Assembly: GCA_964643325.1 (NCBI GenBank)
Contig: CAZXSE010000007.1
Coordinates: forward strand, 1 to 64,000
Origin: Fredricksoniimonas sp964643325
GTDB taxonomy: Bacteria; Omnitrophota; Gorgyraeia; Zapsychrales; Fredricksoniimonadaceae
Length of the DNA stretch: 64,000 nucleotides
Direction of reading: 5' to 3'
Shown here: positions 31,773-40,815 of the stretch, in pieces
How positions within the stretch are numbered: the first letter of the stretch is position 1
Layout: the number at the start of each line of letters is the position of its first letter
Notes under the pieces: generated by a model
What the model saw: only the letters and a program-made list of their open reading frames with translations
Databases searched by the model: none
Told to the model about the DNA's origin: nothing
Made by a program: the position numbers and the translations under genes

Positions 31773-32344
31773 TTTGTCACCACTGTTATGGTCAGTGTGC
31801 CCTGATAAGTGCCGGCATGATCCGCATTAGTGAATACCTCAGCACCGCTGACAACAGGATCCCCTGTATAGATCCCGACATACATCTTGATGTTATGATC
31901 CGATGGTCTGTCCGGGATCGTCAATCCATTAACATTCCGGATCGCCCTCGCAGGCATGATATCAACCTCGGTCGTGCCGATAATATCCTTGAACGCGATC
32001 GCTGTCTTATAACCAAGACCGTGCCCGCTATATCCAGCTGTCGTGTTAGGATTCTCTCCCTCGGTGTATTCCAATGATACATCACCGTTGAGCGTAATAT
32101 AATACCCTTTGGATGCTATCCATATCCCATACTCGGGATTGAAACTCAATGTCCCGAAGTCCCATGTCAGATCAGTGTCTTTGACAGGACCCTGGCCGAT
32201 AATGCCTTCCTCTACAACACCGCCGTTGAAAACTTCCGGAACATCGGCTGTGACGATAAAGGTCTTGGCATCACCGGCCAGAGCCTGGCCTGCCTGTGCG
32301 GCTAAGAACACCACCATGACTATGAGGTTCAGTAGCATCCTCAT
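31769..32344 (-). CDS. Fibre subunit 2 (secreted pilin-like, diverged)
   Basis: The 191-residue protein has a signal peptide (residues 1-24, cleavage near ALAGD) and the same layout as subunits 1 and 3 but low identity: LTWDFGTLSFNPEYGIWIAS, TEGENPNTTAGYSGHGLGYK, MPARAIRNVNGLTIP and the final strand GTYQGTLTITVVTK. It probably forms a different position in the fibre. AAGGTGA precedes the ATG at 32344, and subunit 1 ends nine bases upstream. Confidence 0.7.
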   Translation of the reverse strand: MRMLLNLIVMVVFLAAQAGQALAGDAKTFIVTADVPEVFNGGVVEEGIIGQGPVKDTDLTWDFGTLSFNPEYGIWIASKGYYITLNGDVSLEYTEGENPNTTAGYSGHGLGYKTAIAFKDIIGTTEVDIMPARAIRNVNGLTIPDRPSDHNIKMYVGIYTGDPVVSGAEVFTNADHAGTYQGTLTITVVTK

Positions 32345-32353
32345 GATGTCACC

Positions 32354-32968
32354 TTATGATACGGTCGCCGTAACGGTTAACGTACCGGTATATGTACCTG
32401 CTTTATCCGTTGATGTGAACACTTCCGTATTCGCAACACCGTCATCCGTGTTCGTCACAACACCCAGCTGGACGCGGAACCATGTTCCGGCAACCGTCGT
32501 AGATCCGACCGTGATGCCGTTGGTATCCTTCAACGCCTTGACACCCAGCGAAGTGACCGTCGTTCCGGTCGAGCTGTAAACAAGCTTCAGCAACGTAGCC
32601 GCGACCTTATAACCAAGGCCATGGCCTGCCCCGTTGGGGTTCGTGCCTTCCGCGTAATTCAGCTTGACGACCAAGCCGGCCGCGGTGCCGTTGTTCGCCG
32701 CATCGATCGCGAAACCCTGCGCTGTCTTCCAGATACCCAGACCCGGATCATACGTCAGATTACCGAAGCCAAGTGTTGTATCTTCCGCGGTCCACACAGT
32801 ACCCGGGTTACCGGCCGCGTCATACTGGAACGCATTCGCATCGATCGCAATGATAGACGCACTCGGTAACGTTGTTGAAACAACGAACGCCTTCGAATCT
32901 GCCCAGGCGCCTCCCGCCTGAACCGCCAGCACGAAGCCAGCTACTATGAAACTGATTAACTTTTTCAT
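32354..32968 (-). CDS. Fibre subunit 1 (secreted pilin-like)
   Basis: The 204-residue protein is the first gene of the cluster. It has a signal peptide (MKKLISFIVAGFVLAVQAGG, cleavage near AWADS) and a beta-rich mature part with FQYDAAGNPGTVWTAEDTTL, GLGIWKTAQGFAID, LVVKLNYAEGTNPNGAGHGL and the terminal strand GTYTGTLTVTATVS. No Cys is present, so no disulfide holds the fold. The ATG at 32968 has a perfect AGGAGG five bases upstream; the frame upstream has an 8-residue extension with no ribosome site. Similar only in layout to SCPU-like subunits. I infer a surface fibre role. Confidence 0.7.
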   Translation of the reverse strand: MKKLISFIVAGFVLAVQAGGAWADSKAFVVSTTLPSASIIAIDANAFQYDAAGNPGTVWTAEDTTLGFGNLTYDPGLGIWKTAQGFAIDAANNGTAAGLVVKLNYAEGTNPNGAGHGLGYKVAATLLKLVYSSTGTTVTSLGVKALKDTNGITVGSTTVAGTWFRVQLGVVTNTDDGVANTEVFTSTDKAGTYTGTLTVTATVS

Positions 32969-33200
32969 AACTACCTCCTGTTTTATTAACATTTTTGTTT
33001 TTCCTGGTTTGTACCTTTAAAATATAGCTTCAAAGCTAAAGATCGAGCTTTGTGAATTAGGGTGGCATCGCAGCATCGAAAATACCCGAAATCTGACTGG
33101 AATGCCGTATTGGTTATGCTATGACAACAGTAGATGGCACAAACATAACACACATGTCAAGGAATGACAAGGGCTACACAACCCCATTTTGGAAGTGTGA

Positions 33201-33230
33201 ATCATACCATAAAGGTGGAAGTTGTTGCAA
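33201..33230 (-). promoter_or_regulatory. Putative promoter of the fibre gene cluster, long leader
   Basis: On the minus strand TTGCAA (33230-33225) and TATGAT (33206-33201) are 18 bases apart, giving a leader of about 225 bases before the ATG at 32968. The leader holds several small hairpins (AAAGCT/AGCTTT around 33030-33050) but I see no known riboswitch class in it; the remaining 32969-33427 interval has no gene. Confidence 0.5.
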
Positions 33231-33427
33231 GTACTTTAATTAGGGACAAAATAGCTGCGTTTCCCCGACGCAGAATATTTTTATAATAAACACCTGCTTT
33301 CCCTAATATAGCCAAATAGCTTTCCAGGGGCGTTTTACCCTGCCCAACCTATTGCGGTTGGTCATCCCCATATGCACTACATATAGTTCATCGTTTCTGG
33401 ACGAAAAAGGCTCTCTGGAACATATAA

Positions 33428-33464
33428 ACAGCCCCCTGCAGCTATTGAGGCCACAGAGGGCTGT
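33428..33464 (-). terminator. Terminator after the symporter gene
   Basis: ACAGCCCCCTG (33428-33438) pairs with CAGAGGGCTGT (33454-33464) with few mismatches; TTTAT follows on the minus strand. It ends the symporter unit. Confidence 0.7.
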
Positions 33465-33486
33465 CAAGACTCTTCAAAGCACGATC

Positions 33487-35103
33487 TTACGCTTTGGACG
33501 AACCGATATACTTGAAACAATGCGCAATGTGCTCTTTGCTCATCTTCTTGGTCAACAGACTGACAATAACTGCTGTCAAGGCCGATGCCGGCAATGCAAT
33601 AAGTATTGGATCAACAACCGGCCACGGCATGGGCGCAAGTGTCGGCTTCTGGAAAAGAAGTTGGCAAAGCCCGATGGCCTCGGATTCTTTCTTGTGCACG
33701 AACAGGAACAATACAACATTGAGCGTGAACCCGACCACCATGCTGGAGATCGCTCCTGCTTTTGTCATGCCCTTCCAGAACAATCCACCCGCGTAGGCCG
33801 GCAAGAACGTCCCCGCGCATAACCCGAAGAAAATGGCGGTCGCGATCGCGATCACGCCCGGCGGCAATTTATAACCCAGCGCCACAGTCACAAGCACGCC
33901 GATCAGGATGCCGATGCGTGTGAACAACACCGTGTTGATCGAATCCTTGCCCTTGAGGATGCCGCGCTCGAACACATCGCGCCCGATGGCCGTTCCCATG
34001 GTATGGAACTGCGAGCTCGACGTGGACATGGCCGCGGATAACAGTGTCAGCATGAACACATAAACGAACCACACCGGCATGCTGCTATTGATATACATCG
34101 GAATGATCTTGTCCACATTACCACCTGCCACGTCCATGGCGATCTTGCCAAAGCGCGGGTCGTTAAGAAAATACACATTCGTCAGCGCGCCGACGACAAA
34201 AGCCACGCCCGTCATCATCAGGATGAAGACCCCGCCCACCATGACCCCGCGGTTGATCTCCTTGTCGCTCTTGACCATCATGAAACGCACCACCAACTGC
34301 GGCTGGGCCAGAACGCCGATACCCACGCCCATGACGATCGTCGAGACCAGGGTCCACCACAAGCCCGAGCCCGCGGCCGGCATGGCTGTCCAACCCAAAT
34401 GCCCCATCTGCGCCAGTTTCGCCGGGACCTTATCCGCAATAGCACCCAAAGCCTGATGCGCCGCAACAACGCCGCCCATCTGCATGTAGGTCATGACCAG
34501 CAAAAAGATCATGCCCACGAACATGATAGAACCCTGCAACGCGTCCGTGTACATAACACCCTTGATCCCGCCCGCAAAAACATACGCGACGATGATGAGA
34601 ACATAAACAAGCATCGCCACATTGAAATCAAGAGTGCCCGGGAACGTTGCCTCCAAAAAGCGCGCCGCGCCGATAACAACGGCTGAAGCGTACAGCGGCA
34701 TGAACACGAATATCACAAGCCCCGCGAACCATTGAATGAACGACGACTGATAACGCTTGCCCAAAAGTTCCGGGAACGTGTGCGCCTCGAGGCTGTGCCC
34801 CATCTTGCGCGTGCGCTTGCCGAACAAGATGAAGGCAATGATGATCCCGGCAATGATGTTAAGCACGGTCAACCACAACAGCCCCATGCCGAACATGGCC
34901 GCTACGCCGCCAAAGCCGACGATGGCAGAGGTGCTGATAAAGGTCGCGCCATAGGAAAGCGCCATGATGACCGGATGCACATTACGCCCGGCGACCAGAT
35001 AATCCAGCGCGTTCTTGGTCTGGCGGTAACCGTAATATCCCAATGATGCGATCATGAACAGGTAAACAACGACGATAACGGTCAGCAAAAAGATATTGTT
35101 CAT
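33487..35103 (-). CDS. Sodium/solute symporter family protein (SSS)
   Basis: The 538-residue membrane protein has 13 predicted helices in the SSS layout, with the early motif YLVAGRNVHPVIMALSYGAT and the sodium-site helix ATFISTSAIVGFGG, then AGGIKGVMYTDALQG and MSTSSSQFHTMGTAIGRDVF, both typical of the family. SSS proteins couple Na+ entry to uptake of acids, sugars, amino acids or acetate. Substrate cannot be named. It overlaps the small accessory gene by 4 bases (ATGA). Confidence 0.9.
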   Translation of the reverse strand: MNNIFLLTVIVVVYLFMIASLGYYGYRQTKNALDYLVAGRNVHPVIMALSYGATFISTSAIVGFGGVAAMFGMGLLWLTVLNIIAGIIIAFILFGKRTRKMGHSLEAHTFPELLGKRYQSSFIQWFAGLVIFVFMPLYASAVVIGAARFLEATFPGTLDFNVAMLVYVLIIVAYVFAGGIKGVMYTDALQGSIMFVGMIFLLVMTYMQMGGVVAAHQALGAIADKVPAKLAQMGHLGWTAMPAAGSGLWWTLVSTIVMGVGIGVLAQPQLVVRFMMVKSDKEINRGVMVGGVFILMMTGVAFVVGALTNVYFLNDPRFGKIAMDVAGGNVDKIIPMYINSSMPVWFVYVFMLTLLSAAMSTSSSQFHTMGTAIGRDVFERGILKGKDSINTVLFTRIGILIGVLVTVALGYKLPPGVIAIATAIFFGLCAGTFLPAYAGGLFWKGMTKAGAISSMVVGFTLNVVLFLFVHKKESEAIGLCQLLFQKPTLAPMPWPVVDPILIALPASALTAVIVSLLTKKMSKEHIAHCFKYIGSSKA

Positions 35104-35270
35104 AAAGTATCCTCGACTTTCTTCTCGCCTTCGACCCAGGCCTTATCCTCATGATGGATCGGCTCATCGCCCTTGTTCCAGTTCAGGACCCCATACACAA
35201 TACAGAACGCCGCGCTCAAGATACACAGCAAATAAGCGCCCCACACCTGCGGATCAGCAATGCCGAACAT
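35100..35270 (-). CDS. Symporter small accessory protein
   Basis: The 56-residue protein MFGIADPQVWGAYLLCILSA followed by AFCIVYGVLNWNKG has one transmembrane helix and a charged tail (EDKAWVEGEKKVEDTL). This WxAYLLCILSxxxCxxYGxxNW pattern matches the small accessory protein that precedes an SSS symporter in many bacteria. AAGGAGG precedes the ATG at 35270. Coupled translation with the symporter is expected. It was missed by the length limit of usual ORF lists. Confidence 0.9.
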   Translation of the reverse strand: MFGIADPQVWGAYLLCILSAAFCIVYGVLNWNKGDEPIHHEDKAWVEGEKKVEDTL

Positions 35271-35328
35271 ACGCTTTCCTCCTTGATTGGCCTGATATCC
35301 AGATAATCACAAAACTCTAATATTGCGC

Positions 35329-35357
35329 ATTTTAACCCAGACAGGAATTTCACGCAA
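35329..35357 (-). promoter_or_regulatory. Putative symporter promoter
   Basis: On the minus strand TTGCGT (35357-35352) and TAAAAT (35334-35329) are 17 bases apart, about 60 bases upstream of the accessory-protein start. Confidence 0.5.
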
Positions 35358-35361
35358 CTAT

Positions 35362-36186
35362 TTATGCAAGATCGATACCAAAAGATGCGGCGTCCGTGCG
35401 TCCCGACGGAGGAATGACGACCAGTTTGATCGTATGCGCGCTGCGCGGTTCGTAAAGGACCCTGAATGACGACCGGGAATGGAATACGGGGCTCGCAAGG
35501 ACCTGGCGCATCTTCACCAGAAGATGCCGGCGCGCATAGGCGCTGCTTCCTTCCTTGATGAGCACTGCCGCCTGCACTTCGTCCACCAGGATCTCTTCGC
35601 CGAGCCAACCCTGACGGGCCTGTGGTTCATTCTGCACAACGATCCTGATGCCCGCTGTCTGCGGCGCGTCAGACTTCTGGCTCTCAAGTTTCGTGACCAA
35701 CTGCTCGAGCGTCCGGCACACGGCCTTCCACGCCGCCGACGCGACAGCAAATGTCCCCGCATGTTTGATCCCGGGAAGAGCCGCCTTCAGGGGGAACCAC
35801 AATTTCCATGCCCGCAGGATGCTTTCCCAAACGGGCGCTAATGAAGGGTCTGCCTGAACGGCGCGGCGCATGATATTGCTCAGTTCAACACGCAGATCAT
35901 AGGGGATATCCTTAACGAACTTTGCTTCCAGCGGCGAAGAAAGGTCCTTGGGGTCATGATGCCCGACGTGAAGGACCATGCCGTCGCTGCGGACAATGAC
36001 ACCATTGGCGCTGCCCGGCACCTGCGCGGGAATGGCAAGCCCGCGCCTGATGGTGATCTCGACGGGATCAAGGCCGTGCTCCATGGCCGACGGCAGGCTC
36101 AATGAAACGGCATGATCGTTCAGGACGCGCGGCAAATGATCGACATCAAGAAAACCGAACTCGCGCATCCTGTGTTGCAGTGTCAT
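35362..36186 (-). CDS. Protein of unknown function
   Basis: From the ATG at 36186 the product is 274 residues with no signal peptide and no membrane helix. It has a mixed alpha/beta pattern with HAGTFAVASAAWKAVCRTLE in the middle and SFRVLYEPRSAHTIKLVVIP near the end. I do not recognise a family. Its ribosome site GGGGGAGGGG lies within the intergenic palindrome at 36187-36228, so the repeat supplies its translation signal. The frame could begin at 36210 inside that repeat, but the protein there is Gly/Arg low complexity. Coding quality looks normal for this genome, so it is probably real. Confidence 0.55.
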   Translation of the reverse strand: MTLQHRMREFGFLDVDHLPRVLNDHAVSLSLPSAMEHGLDPVEITIRRGLAIPAQVPGSANGVIVRSDGMVLHVGHHDPKDLSSPLEAKFVKDIPYDLRVELSNIMRRAVQADPSLAPVWESILRAWKLWFPLKAALPGIKHAGTFAVASAAWKAVCRTLEQLVTKLESQKSDAPQTAGIRIVVQNEPQARQGWLGEEILVDEVQAAVLIKEGSSAYARRHLLVKMRQVLASPVFHSRSSFRVLYEPRSAHTIKLVVIPPSGRTDAASFGIDLA

Positions 36187-36228
36187 GCCCCTCCCCCTGC
36201 CCCCTCCCACGCTTCGCGGGGAGGGGGG
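36187..36228. repeat. Intergenic palindrome family A, copy 1
   Basis: This GC-rich element of about 40 bases contains CCCCTCCCACGC, a short loop and GCGGGGAGGGGG, able to fold into a hairpin. It matches 47382-47421 except for about two bases. See finding. Confidence 0.88.
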
Positions 36229-36288
36229 TCTATCTGTCCCCTTCCTTATTTTATGAGAAAGGAGATCTATTTATTCCATCTCTCGTTT

Positions 36289-37482
36289 CTATGATTCCAT
36301 AACCTGCGCCGCATCCGAGCGACGGGCGTGATACTGGTAATAATTCACTTCAATGGTGCCATTAAAGAGTTTTCTGACCTTATCAGGCCGGGCGCGCTTG
36401 AAGAAATCCGGGAACCTATCGTCGGCAGTGATCACATAAAGCGCCCAGCCCAACTTGTTCTTGAACATGTGGTGGATCATCACATAGATCGGCGTTAATT
36501 CCTTGAGACTGCCGAGCTTGATACCGTAAGGCGGATTCGATATCAGAACTCCGGCGGGCTCGCTGATCCACAAGTCCTTGAGGTCTTTGTGTTCAAAGAT
36601 AATATCTCCAGCAACCCCGGCTTTCTTCGCGTTGGCCTGAGAATCCTTGATGCGCTCGGGATCAATGTCATAACCGCGCATCTTCAGATCTCCGCCGGGA
36701 AGAATGGCCGCGCGGGCCGCGGCGCGGGCCTCATCCCACGCTTTTCGGCCGATCTGCGGCCATGTTTCAGAAGCAAAAGAACGGCTCAACCCCGGAGCGA
36801 TACGGCGCGCGATCATGGCTGCCTCAATGAGGATCGTGCCAGACCCGCACATCGGGTCCATTAAAAGCTGATCCTTGTCCCAGGAGCTGAGCATGACCAG
36901 GGCCGCGGCCAGGTTCTCCCTGAGCGGCACATCGCCCTGCCCCACGCGATACCCGCGCTTGTGCAGGCCGCCGCCGGAAGTGTCCATAGTGAGCCGCGCC
37001 ACATCCTTGAGCATGGCTATTTGGATGACGCGCTCCGGGCCTGTCTCGGGAAGCTCGTCAGTATGAAGCTTCTCCTTAAGGCGCTCGATGATGGCTTTCT
37101 TGACGATGGACTGGCAGGAGCGCACGCTCTGCAGGATGGACTTGACGGACTTTCCGACGACAGTGATCCTGGCGTCAGCGGGGATCCACTCTTCCCAGGG
37201 CAAAACGCGTGTCTGATCGAAGAGCTTGCCGAAATCATCCGCCGGAAAGTCAGCTACTTTAAGAAGGACCCGGTCCGCGGCCCGCAGCCATATATTCAGA
37301 CGCGGAACATCCTCCCAGGATGCCTGGACCTCGATCCTTCCGTCGGTAACAATGAACTCGTGAAAACCAAGGGCCTTGAGCTCGCCCTTGATGACGGCCT
37401 CCAGGCCGAAGGTGGATGTGACGATAAGTTTGATCCTTGCGGCCCCCGGGATCGCGGGGCGTTCCTGGGCATTGCCGATCAT
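36289..37482 (-). CDS. THUMP-domain class I RNA methyltransferase (RlmL/Trm-like)
   Basis: The 397-residue protein has an N-terminal ferredoxin-like/THUMP domain (KLIVTSTFGLEAVIKGELKA and ITVVGKSVKSILQSVRSCQS) and a methyltransferase with MDPMCGSGTILIEAAMIAR (SAM motif I), DIDPERIKDSQANAKKAG and ISNPPYGIKLG (catalytic NPPY). It makes N2-methylguanosine in rRNA or a related tRNA mark. The start at 37482 is chosen because the ATG overlaps the permease stop (ATGA) and the longer frame encodes a non-conserved Arg/Gly-rich 72 residues. Confidence 0.9.
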   Translation of the reverse strand: MIGNAQERPAIPGAARIKLIVTSTFGLEAVIKGELKALGFHEFIVTDGRIEVQASWEDVPRLNIWLRAADRVLLKVADFPADDFGKLFDQTRVLPWEEWIPADARITVVGKSVKSILQSVRSCQSIVKKAIIERLKEKLHTDELPETGPERVIQIAMLKDVARLTMDTSGGGLHKRGYRVGQGDVPLRENLAAALVMLSSWDKDQLLMDPMCGSGTILIEAAMIARRIAPGLSRSFASETWPQIGRKAWDEARAAARAAILPGGDLKMRGYDIDPERIKDSQANAKKAGVAGDIIFEHKDLKDLWISEPAGVLISNPPYGIKLGSLKELTPIYVMIHHMFKNKLGWALYVITADDRFPDFFKRARPDKVRKLFNGTIEVNYYQYHARRSDAAQVMES

Positions 37483-38348
37483 GGAACAAGGGCCCCGGCG
37501 GACTGAATGACCATCCCCGCGGCAATGCTGACGCCCGTCAATACCCCGAGCATCATGGCCGTATCCTGCCACGGCCTGTTCTCGCGAACAAGGAGCAGCA
37601 ATCCCAACCCGGCCCCGGCGCAAAGGCCGGAGACCAGCGAGCCGAACGTGAGCGTCCCGGCGGCAAAAAGGTCCGCCAAAAGAACTGACGCGAAACAATT
37701 AGGAATAAGCCCGACCAGGACCGCCAGCAAAGGCTGGAATATCGTGCCCTGTAAAAGGAATGCGCCGATCCTGTCCTCGCCGATGCCCGCAACAGCCAGG
37801 TTCATCATGAATGTCAGGATGAACAGGAAGGCAAAGATCTTGATGGTATGCCAGAAAGGATGCCAAAGAAGCGCCCTGGCCCATGACCTGACGCCGGAGA
37901 CATCATGCGCACAGCAGCCGCAGCGGGATTTCGACGGGATATTCCCGTTATCCGCGACCCTGCGTCGCAACAAAAGATCGAGCATGACGCCTGCGACGAT
38001 CGCGATCACGACCTTGAGCGTCAGCAATTTTGCGACCATGGGCCCCTGTTCGGGCATGGACAACAGGACCGGTATCGCCTCATCAGAAGTGGAAATGAAC
38101 ACGGCAAGGAGAGTGCCGGGAGAGATCAAGCGCCGGATATACAAGGCTGCCGCAACGACGGAAAAACCGCACTGCGGGATACATCCGAGCAAAGCTCCGG
38201 CCGCCGGAGCCATAACGCCAAAACGCGTCAGGAACACGCCCATCCCGTCGCCAAAACGGTACTCCAGGAAGGCTACCAGGACATAAACGCCCGCCAAAAG
38301 CGGAACAAGTCTCCCGGTATCAAGCAGCGCATCCATGAACTGTTCCAT
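37479..38348 (-). CDS. DUF2899/ArsP_2-type putative metal exporter
   Basis: The 289-residue membrane protein has about ten helices in two repeated halves; each half carries GxxPxCxFSV/ASV (LGCIPQCGFSVVAAALYIRR near 55; VGLIPNCFASVLLADLF near 220). A cytoplasmic loop holds CGCCAHD, possibly a metal site. This is the putative manganese/arsenic exporter family (DUF2899). Substrate unknown. Its end overlaps the methylase gene and it follows rubrerythrin by 20 bases, so it may belong to an oxidative-stress or metal unit. Confidence 0.85.
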   Translation of the reverse strand: MEQFMDALLDTGRLVPLLAGVYVLVAFLEYRFGDGMGVFLTRFGVMAPAAGALLGCIPQCGFSVVAAALYIRRLISPGTLLAVFISTSDEAIPVLLSMPEQGPMVAKLLTLKVVIAIVAGVMLDLLLRRRVADNGNIPSKSRCGCCAHDVSGVRSWARALLWHPFWHTIKIFAFLFILTFMMNLAVAGIGEDRIGAFLLQGTIFQPLLAVLVGLIPNCFASVLLADLFAAGTLTFGSLVSGLCAGAGLGLLLLVRENRPWQDTAMMLGVLTGVSIAAGMVIQSAGALVP

Positions 38349-38368
38349 GACGCAGCCTCGTCAATAGT

Positions 38369-38986
38369 TCAATAATTCTTTGCCCGAAGCTCGAACACCG
38401 CGCGCGGGTGCTGGCATGACGGGCACGCGCTCGGCGCCTGCTTGCCCGTATGAACATGCCCGCACTCACGGCATACCCACACCACCGCTTCGTCACGGGC
38501 AAAGACCTTGCCGTCTTTCACATTCTCCGCCAACTGACGATAACGCTCGGAATGTTCCTGCTCGATCTTCGCGATCATGCGGAACTGATTGGCGATCTTA
38601 ATGAACCCTTCTTTTTCCGCGACCTCGGCGAATTGCGGATACAGCAGAGAAAACTCTTCATGCTCGCCTTCCGCTGCGGCTACCAGGTTCGCGTGCGTAT
38701 CGCTGACCTTCCCCGCCGGATAACCCGCCGTGATCTCAACAGCGCCGCCCTCAAGGAACGCAAAGAATATATCGGCGTGATGTTTTTCATTATGCGCGGT
38801 CTCTTCGAAAATGGCCGCGATCTGCTCAAACCCGTCCTCACGCGCGGCGCGCGCGAACATGTCATAACGGTTGCGCGCCTGGGACTCGCCCGCAAAAGCT
38901 TTCAGGAGATTCTTCTCGGTGGCTGTGCCCTTGATGGATTTTCCGCCTTTATATCCGACGAATCTCTCTCTTAATTCCTTTTTCAT
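38369..38986 (-). CDS. rbr: Rubrerythrin
   Basis: The 205-residue protein combines a ferritin-like diiron domain (KAFAGESQARNRYDMF, EETAHNEKHHADIFF, EGEHEEFSLLYPQF, AKIEQEHSERYRQL carry the Glu/His ligands) with a C-terminal rubredoxin-like domain (WVCRECGHVHTGKQAPSACP, then SCQHPRAVFE: two CxxC pairs). Rubrerythrin reduces hydrogen peroxide to water in anaerobes. It stands in the middle of a chain of minus-strand genes (17 bases after pckG). Confidence 0.96.
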   Translation of the reverse strand: MKKELRERFVGYKGGKSIKGTATEKNLLKAFAGESQARNRYDMFARAAREDGFEQIAAIFEETAHNEKHHADIFFAFLEGGAVEITAGYPAGKVSDTHANLVAAAEGEHEEFSLLYPQFAEVAEKEGFIKIANQFRMIAKIEQEHSERYRQLAENVKDGKVFARDEAVVWVCRECGHVHTGKQAPSACPSCQHPRAVFELRAKNY

Positions 38987-39003
38987 GACAACCTCCCGTG
39001 ATC

Positions 39004-40776
39004 TTAACTGTTAAGCCCTTTTGCCAAAGCTTCGTATTCCTTGCGGATCTCCGTCGGCAAATGCGCCCCGAACCCGGCCAGGAACTTCTCGATATCCGTC
39101 AGTTCATTCTTCCATTCAGCAGGCTTGATCTCGAAAAGTTTTGCCATCTTCTCATGCGGGATATTCAAACCCGTCATGTCCAGGTCCTTGATCTCAGGCA
39201 ACAGGCCGATGGGCGTTTCCTTGGCGCCGGCCTTGCCGTTGACGCGGGCAATGATCCATTTGAGCACGCGGATATTATCGCCGAACCCGGGCCAAATGAA
39301 CTTGCCTTCTTCATCCGTTCTGAACCAGTTGACCGAAAAGATCTTCGGCGGCTTCGTCAGCTTCTTGCCGATATTAAGCCAGTGCGCCAGATAATCGCCC
39401 ATGTTGTACCCGCAGAACGGCAGCATGGCCATCGGATCCCGCCGGAGTACGCCTTCCTGATGTGCGGCCGCCGCGGTGGTCTCGGAACCGAGCCGCGCCG
39501 CCGTAAAAACGCCATTAGCCCAGCTTTTGGATTCACACACCAGCGGGATCAGTTTCGTCCTCTTGCCGCCGACGATGATCGCGGATATCGGCACACCTCT
39601 GGGATTGTCATACTCTTTAGAAAGTGTCGGCGCGTTCTTGGCCGATACGGTAAAACGCGAATTCGCGTGCGCAGCCTTGGTCCCCTTGGACTTATCCCAC
39701 GGCACACCCTGCCAGTCGTAAAGGTTCGCCGGAACAGCGCCGTCAAGCCCCTCCCACCAGGGCTCGTTCGTATCCTTATCAAGCGCCACATTGGTGAACA
39801 GTGTGGGATAGAATTTCCCCGCCTTGAGCGTTCTCATCATGTTCGGATTGGTCTTCATCGCGGTCCCCGGCGCAACACCGAAGAACCCGGCCTCGGGGTT
39901 GATCGCCCACAAACGCCCGTCGGGCCCGGGATTAAGCCACGCGATATCATCGCCGAGCGTCCATACCTTGTAGCCCGGCAACGCGGATTCCAGCATGGCC
40001 AGATTGGTCTTGCCGCACGCCGACGGCAGGGCCACGGCCATGTACGTAATATGACCCTGAGGGTCCTCGACGCCCATGATGACCATGTGCTCAGCGAGCC
40101 AGCCTTCTTTCTGCCCCAGGCAGGAAGCGATGCGCAGCGCAACGCACTTCTTCCCTAAAAGAGCATTCCCGCCGTAACCGGAGCCGACGCTCCAGACAAA
40201 GCTCTCCTGCGGAAAATGCATGATAAAACGGCGGTTCGGATCAAGATCGCCGATGGAATGCAGGCCTTTAACAAACTTATCGCTGTTGCCGATCTTGTCT
40301 TTCACGGCCTTGCTCATATGCGTCATGATGCGGGTGCTCACCACAACATAGACGCTGTCCGTCACCTGAACGCATGCCTTGGCATACGGCGAATCAGGAT
40401 GGCCCATCATGTAGGTCATGACATACATGGTCCGGCCCTTCATGCAACCGTCCGTCAAAAGGCGCATTTTTTCCTTGGCCTCATCAGGCGCCATCCAATT
40501 GTTATTAGGCCCGGCGGTATCCTTGTCAGGATGACAGACGAACGTCAACTGTTCCGTACGCGCCACATCCGTCGGATGGCTGCGGTGCAGGTACGCGTCC
40601 GGCCAGTTCTTGTGGGACAACGGCGCAAAGACCTGGCAATTATTGATCTTCTCTTCCTTGATGCCGACCTCGATCAGGCGGCGCGACTCTTCTTCAGACC
40701 CGTCGCACCAGTAAACCCTGTCCGGCTTTGTCAGTTGAGCCACTTCTTCAACCCATTGTTCGAGCGGTGTCGCCAT
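39004..40776 (-). CDS. pckG: Phosphoenolpyruvate carboxykinase (GTP)
   Basis: The 590-residue enzyme carries the GTP-type signatures: VYWCDGSEEE at the start, GSGYGGNALLGKKC, the P-loop ALPSACGKTNLAML with the reactive Cys (SACGKT) and NVNWFRTDEEGKF-like NW-F pattern (SVNWFRTDEEG near 480). It converts oxaloacetate to PEP with GTP and links the C4 pool to gluconeogenesis, or runs backward to fix CO2. It is 39 bases after purF. Length is normal. Confidence 0.97.
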   Translation of the reverse strand: MATPLEQWVEEVAQLTKPDRVYWCDGSEEESRRLIEVGIKEEKINNCQVFAPLSHKNWPDAYLHRSHPTDVARTEQLTFVCHPDKDTAGPNNNWMAPDEAKEKMRLLTDGCMKGRTMYVMTYMMGHPDSPYAKACVQVTDSVYVVVSTRIMTHMSKAVKDKIGNSDKFVKGLHSIGDLDPNRRFIMHFPQESFVWSVGSGYGGNALLGKKCVALRIASCLGQKEGWLAEHMVIMGVEDPQGHITYMAVALPSACGKTNLAMLESALPGYKVWTLGDDIAWLNPGPDGRLWAINPEAGFFGVAPGTAMKTNPNMMRTLKAGKFYPTLFTNVALDKDTNEPWWEGLDGAVPANLYDWQGVPWDKSKGTKAAHANSRFTVSAKNAPTLSKEYDNPRGVPISAIIVGGKRTKLIPLVCESKSWANGVFTAARLGSETTAAAAHQEGVLRRDPMAMLPFCGYNMGDYLAHWLNIGKKLTKPPKIFSVNWFRTDEEGKFIWPGFGDNIRVLKWIIARVNGKAGAKETPIGLLPEIKDLDMTGLNIPHEKMAKLFEIKPAEWKNELTDIEKFLAGFGAHLPTEIRKEYEALAKGLNS

Positions 40777-40815
40777 GGAACATCCCCTTTGTTGAGTTCA
40801 TGATCCCTGTTGTTA

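Noticed and set aside
33130..33150. TGGCAC resembling a sigma54 -24 element upstream of the fibre genes
   Set aside because: The expected -12 TTGCT is absent at the right distance and the orientation is opposite to the genes.
32969..33200. A second c-di-GMP riboswitch in the fibre cluster leader
   Set aside because: The leader is long but lacks GGCAAAC and GACGCAAAGCC; no known riboswitch pattern could be matched by eye.
36289..37698. 469-residue version of the THUMP methyltransferase
   Set aside because: The first 72 codons overlap the permease gene in another frame and are Arg/Gly-rich without conservation.
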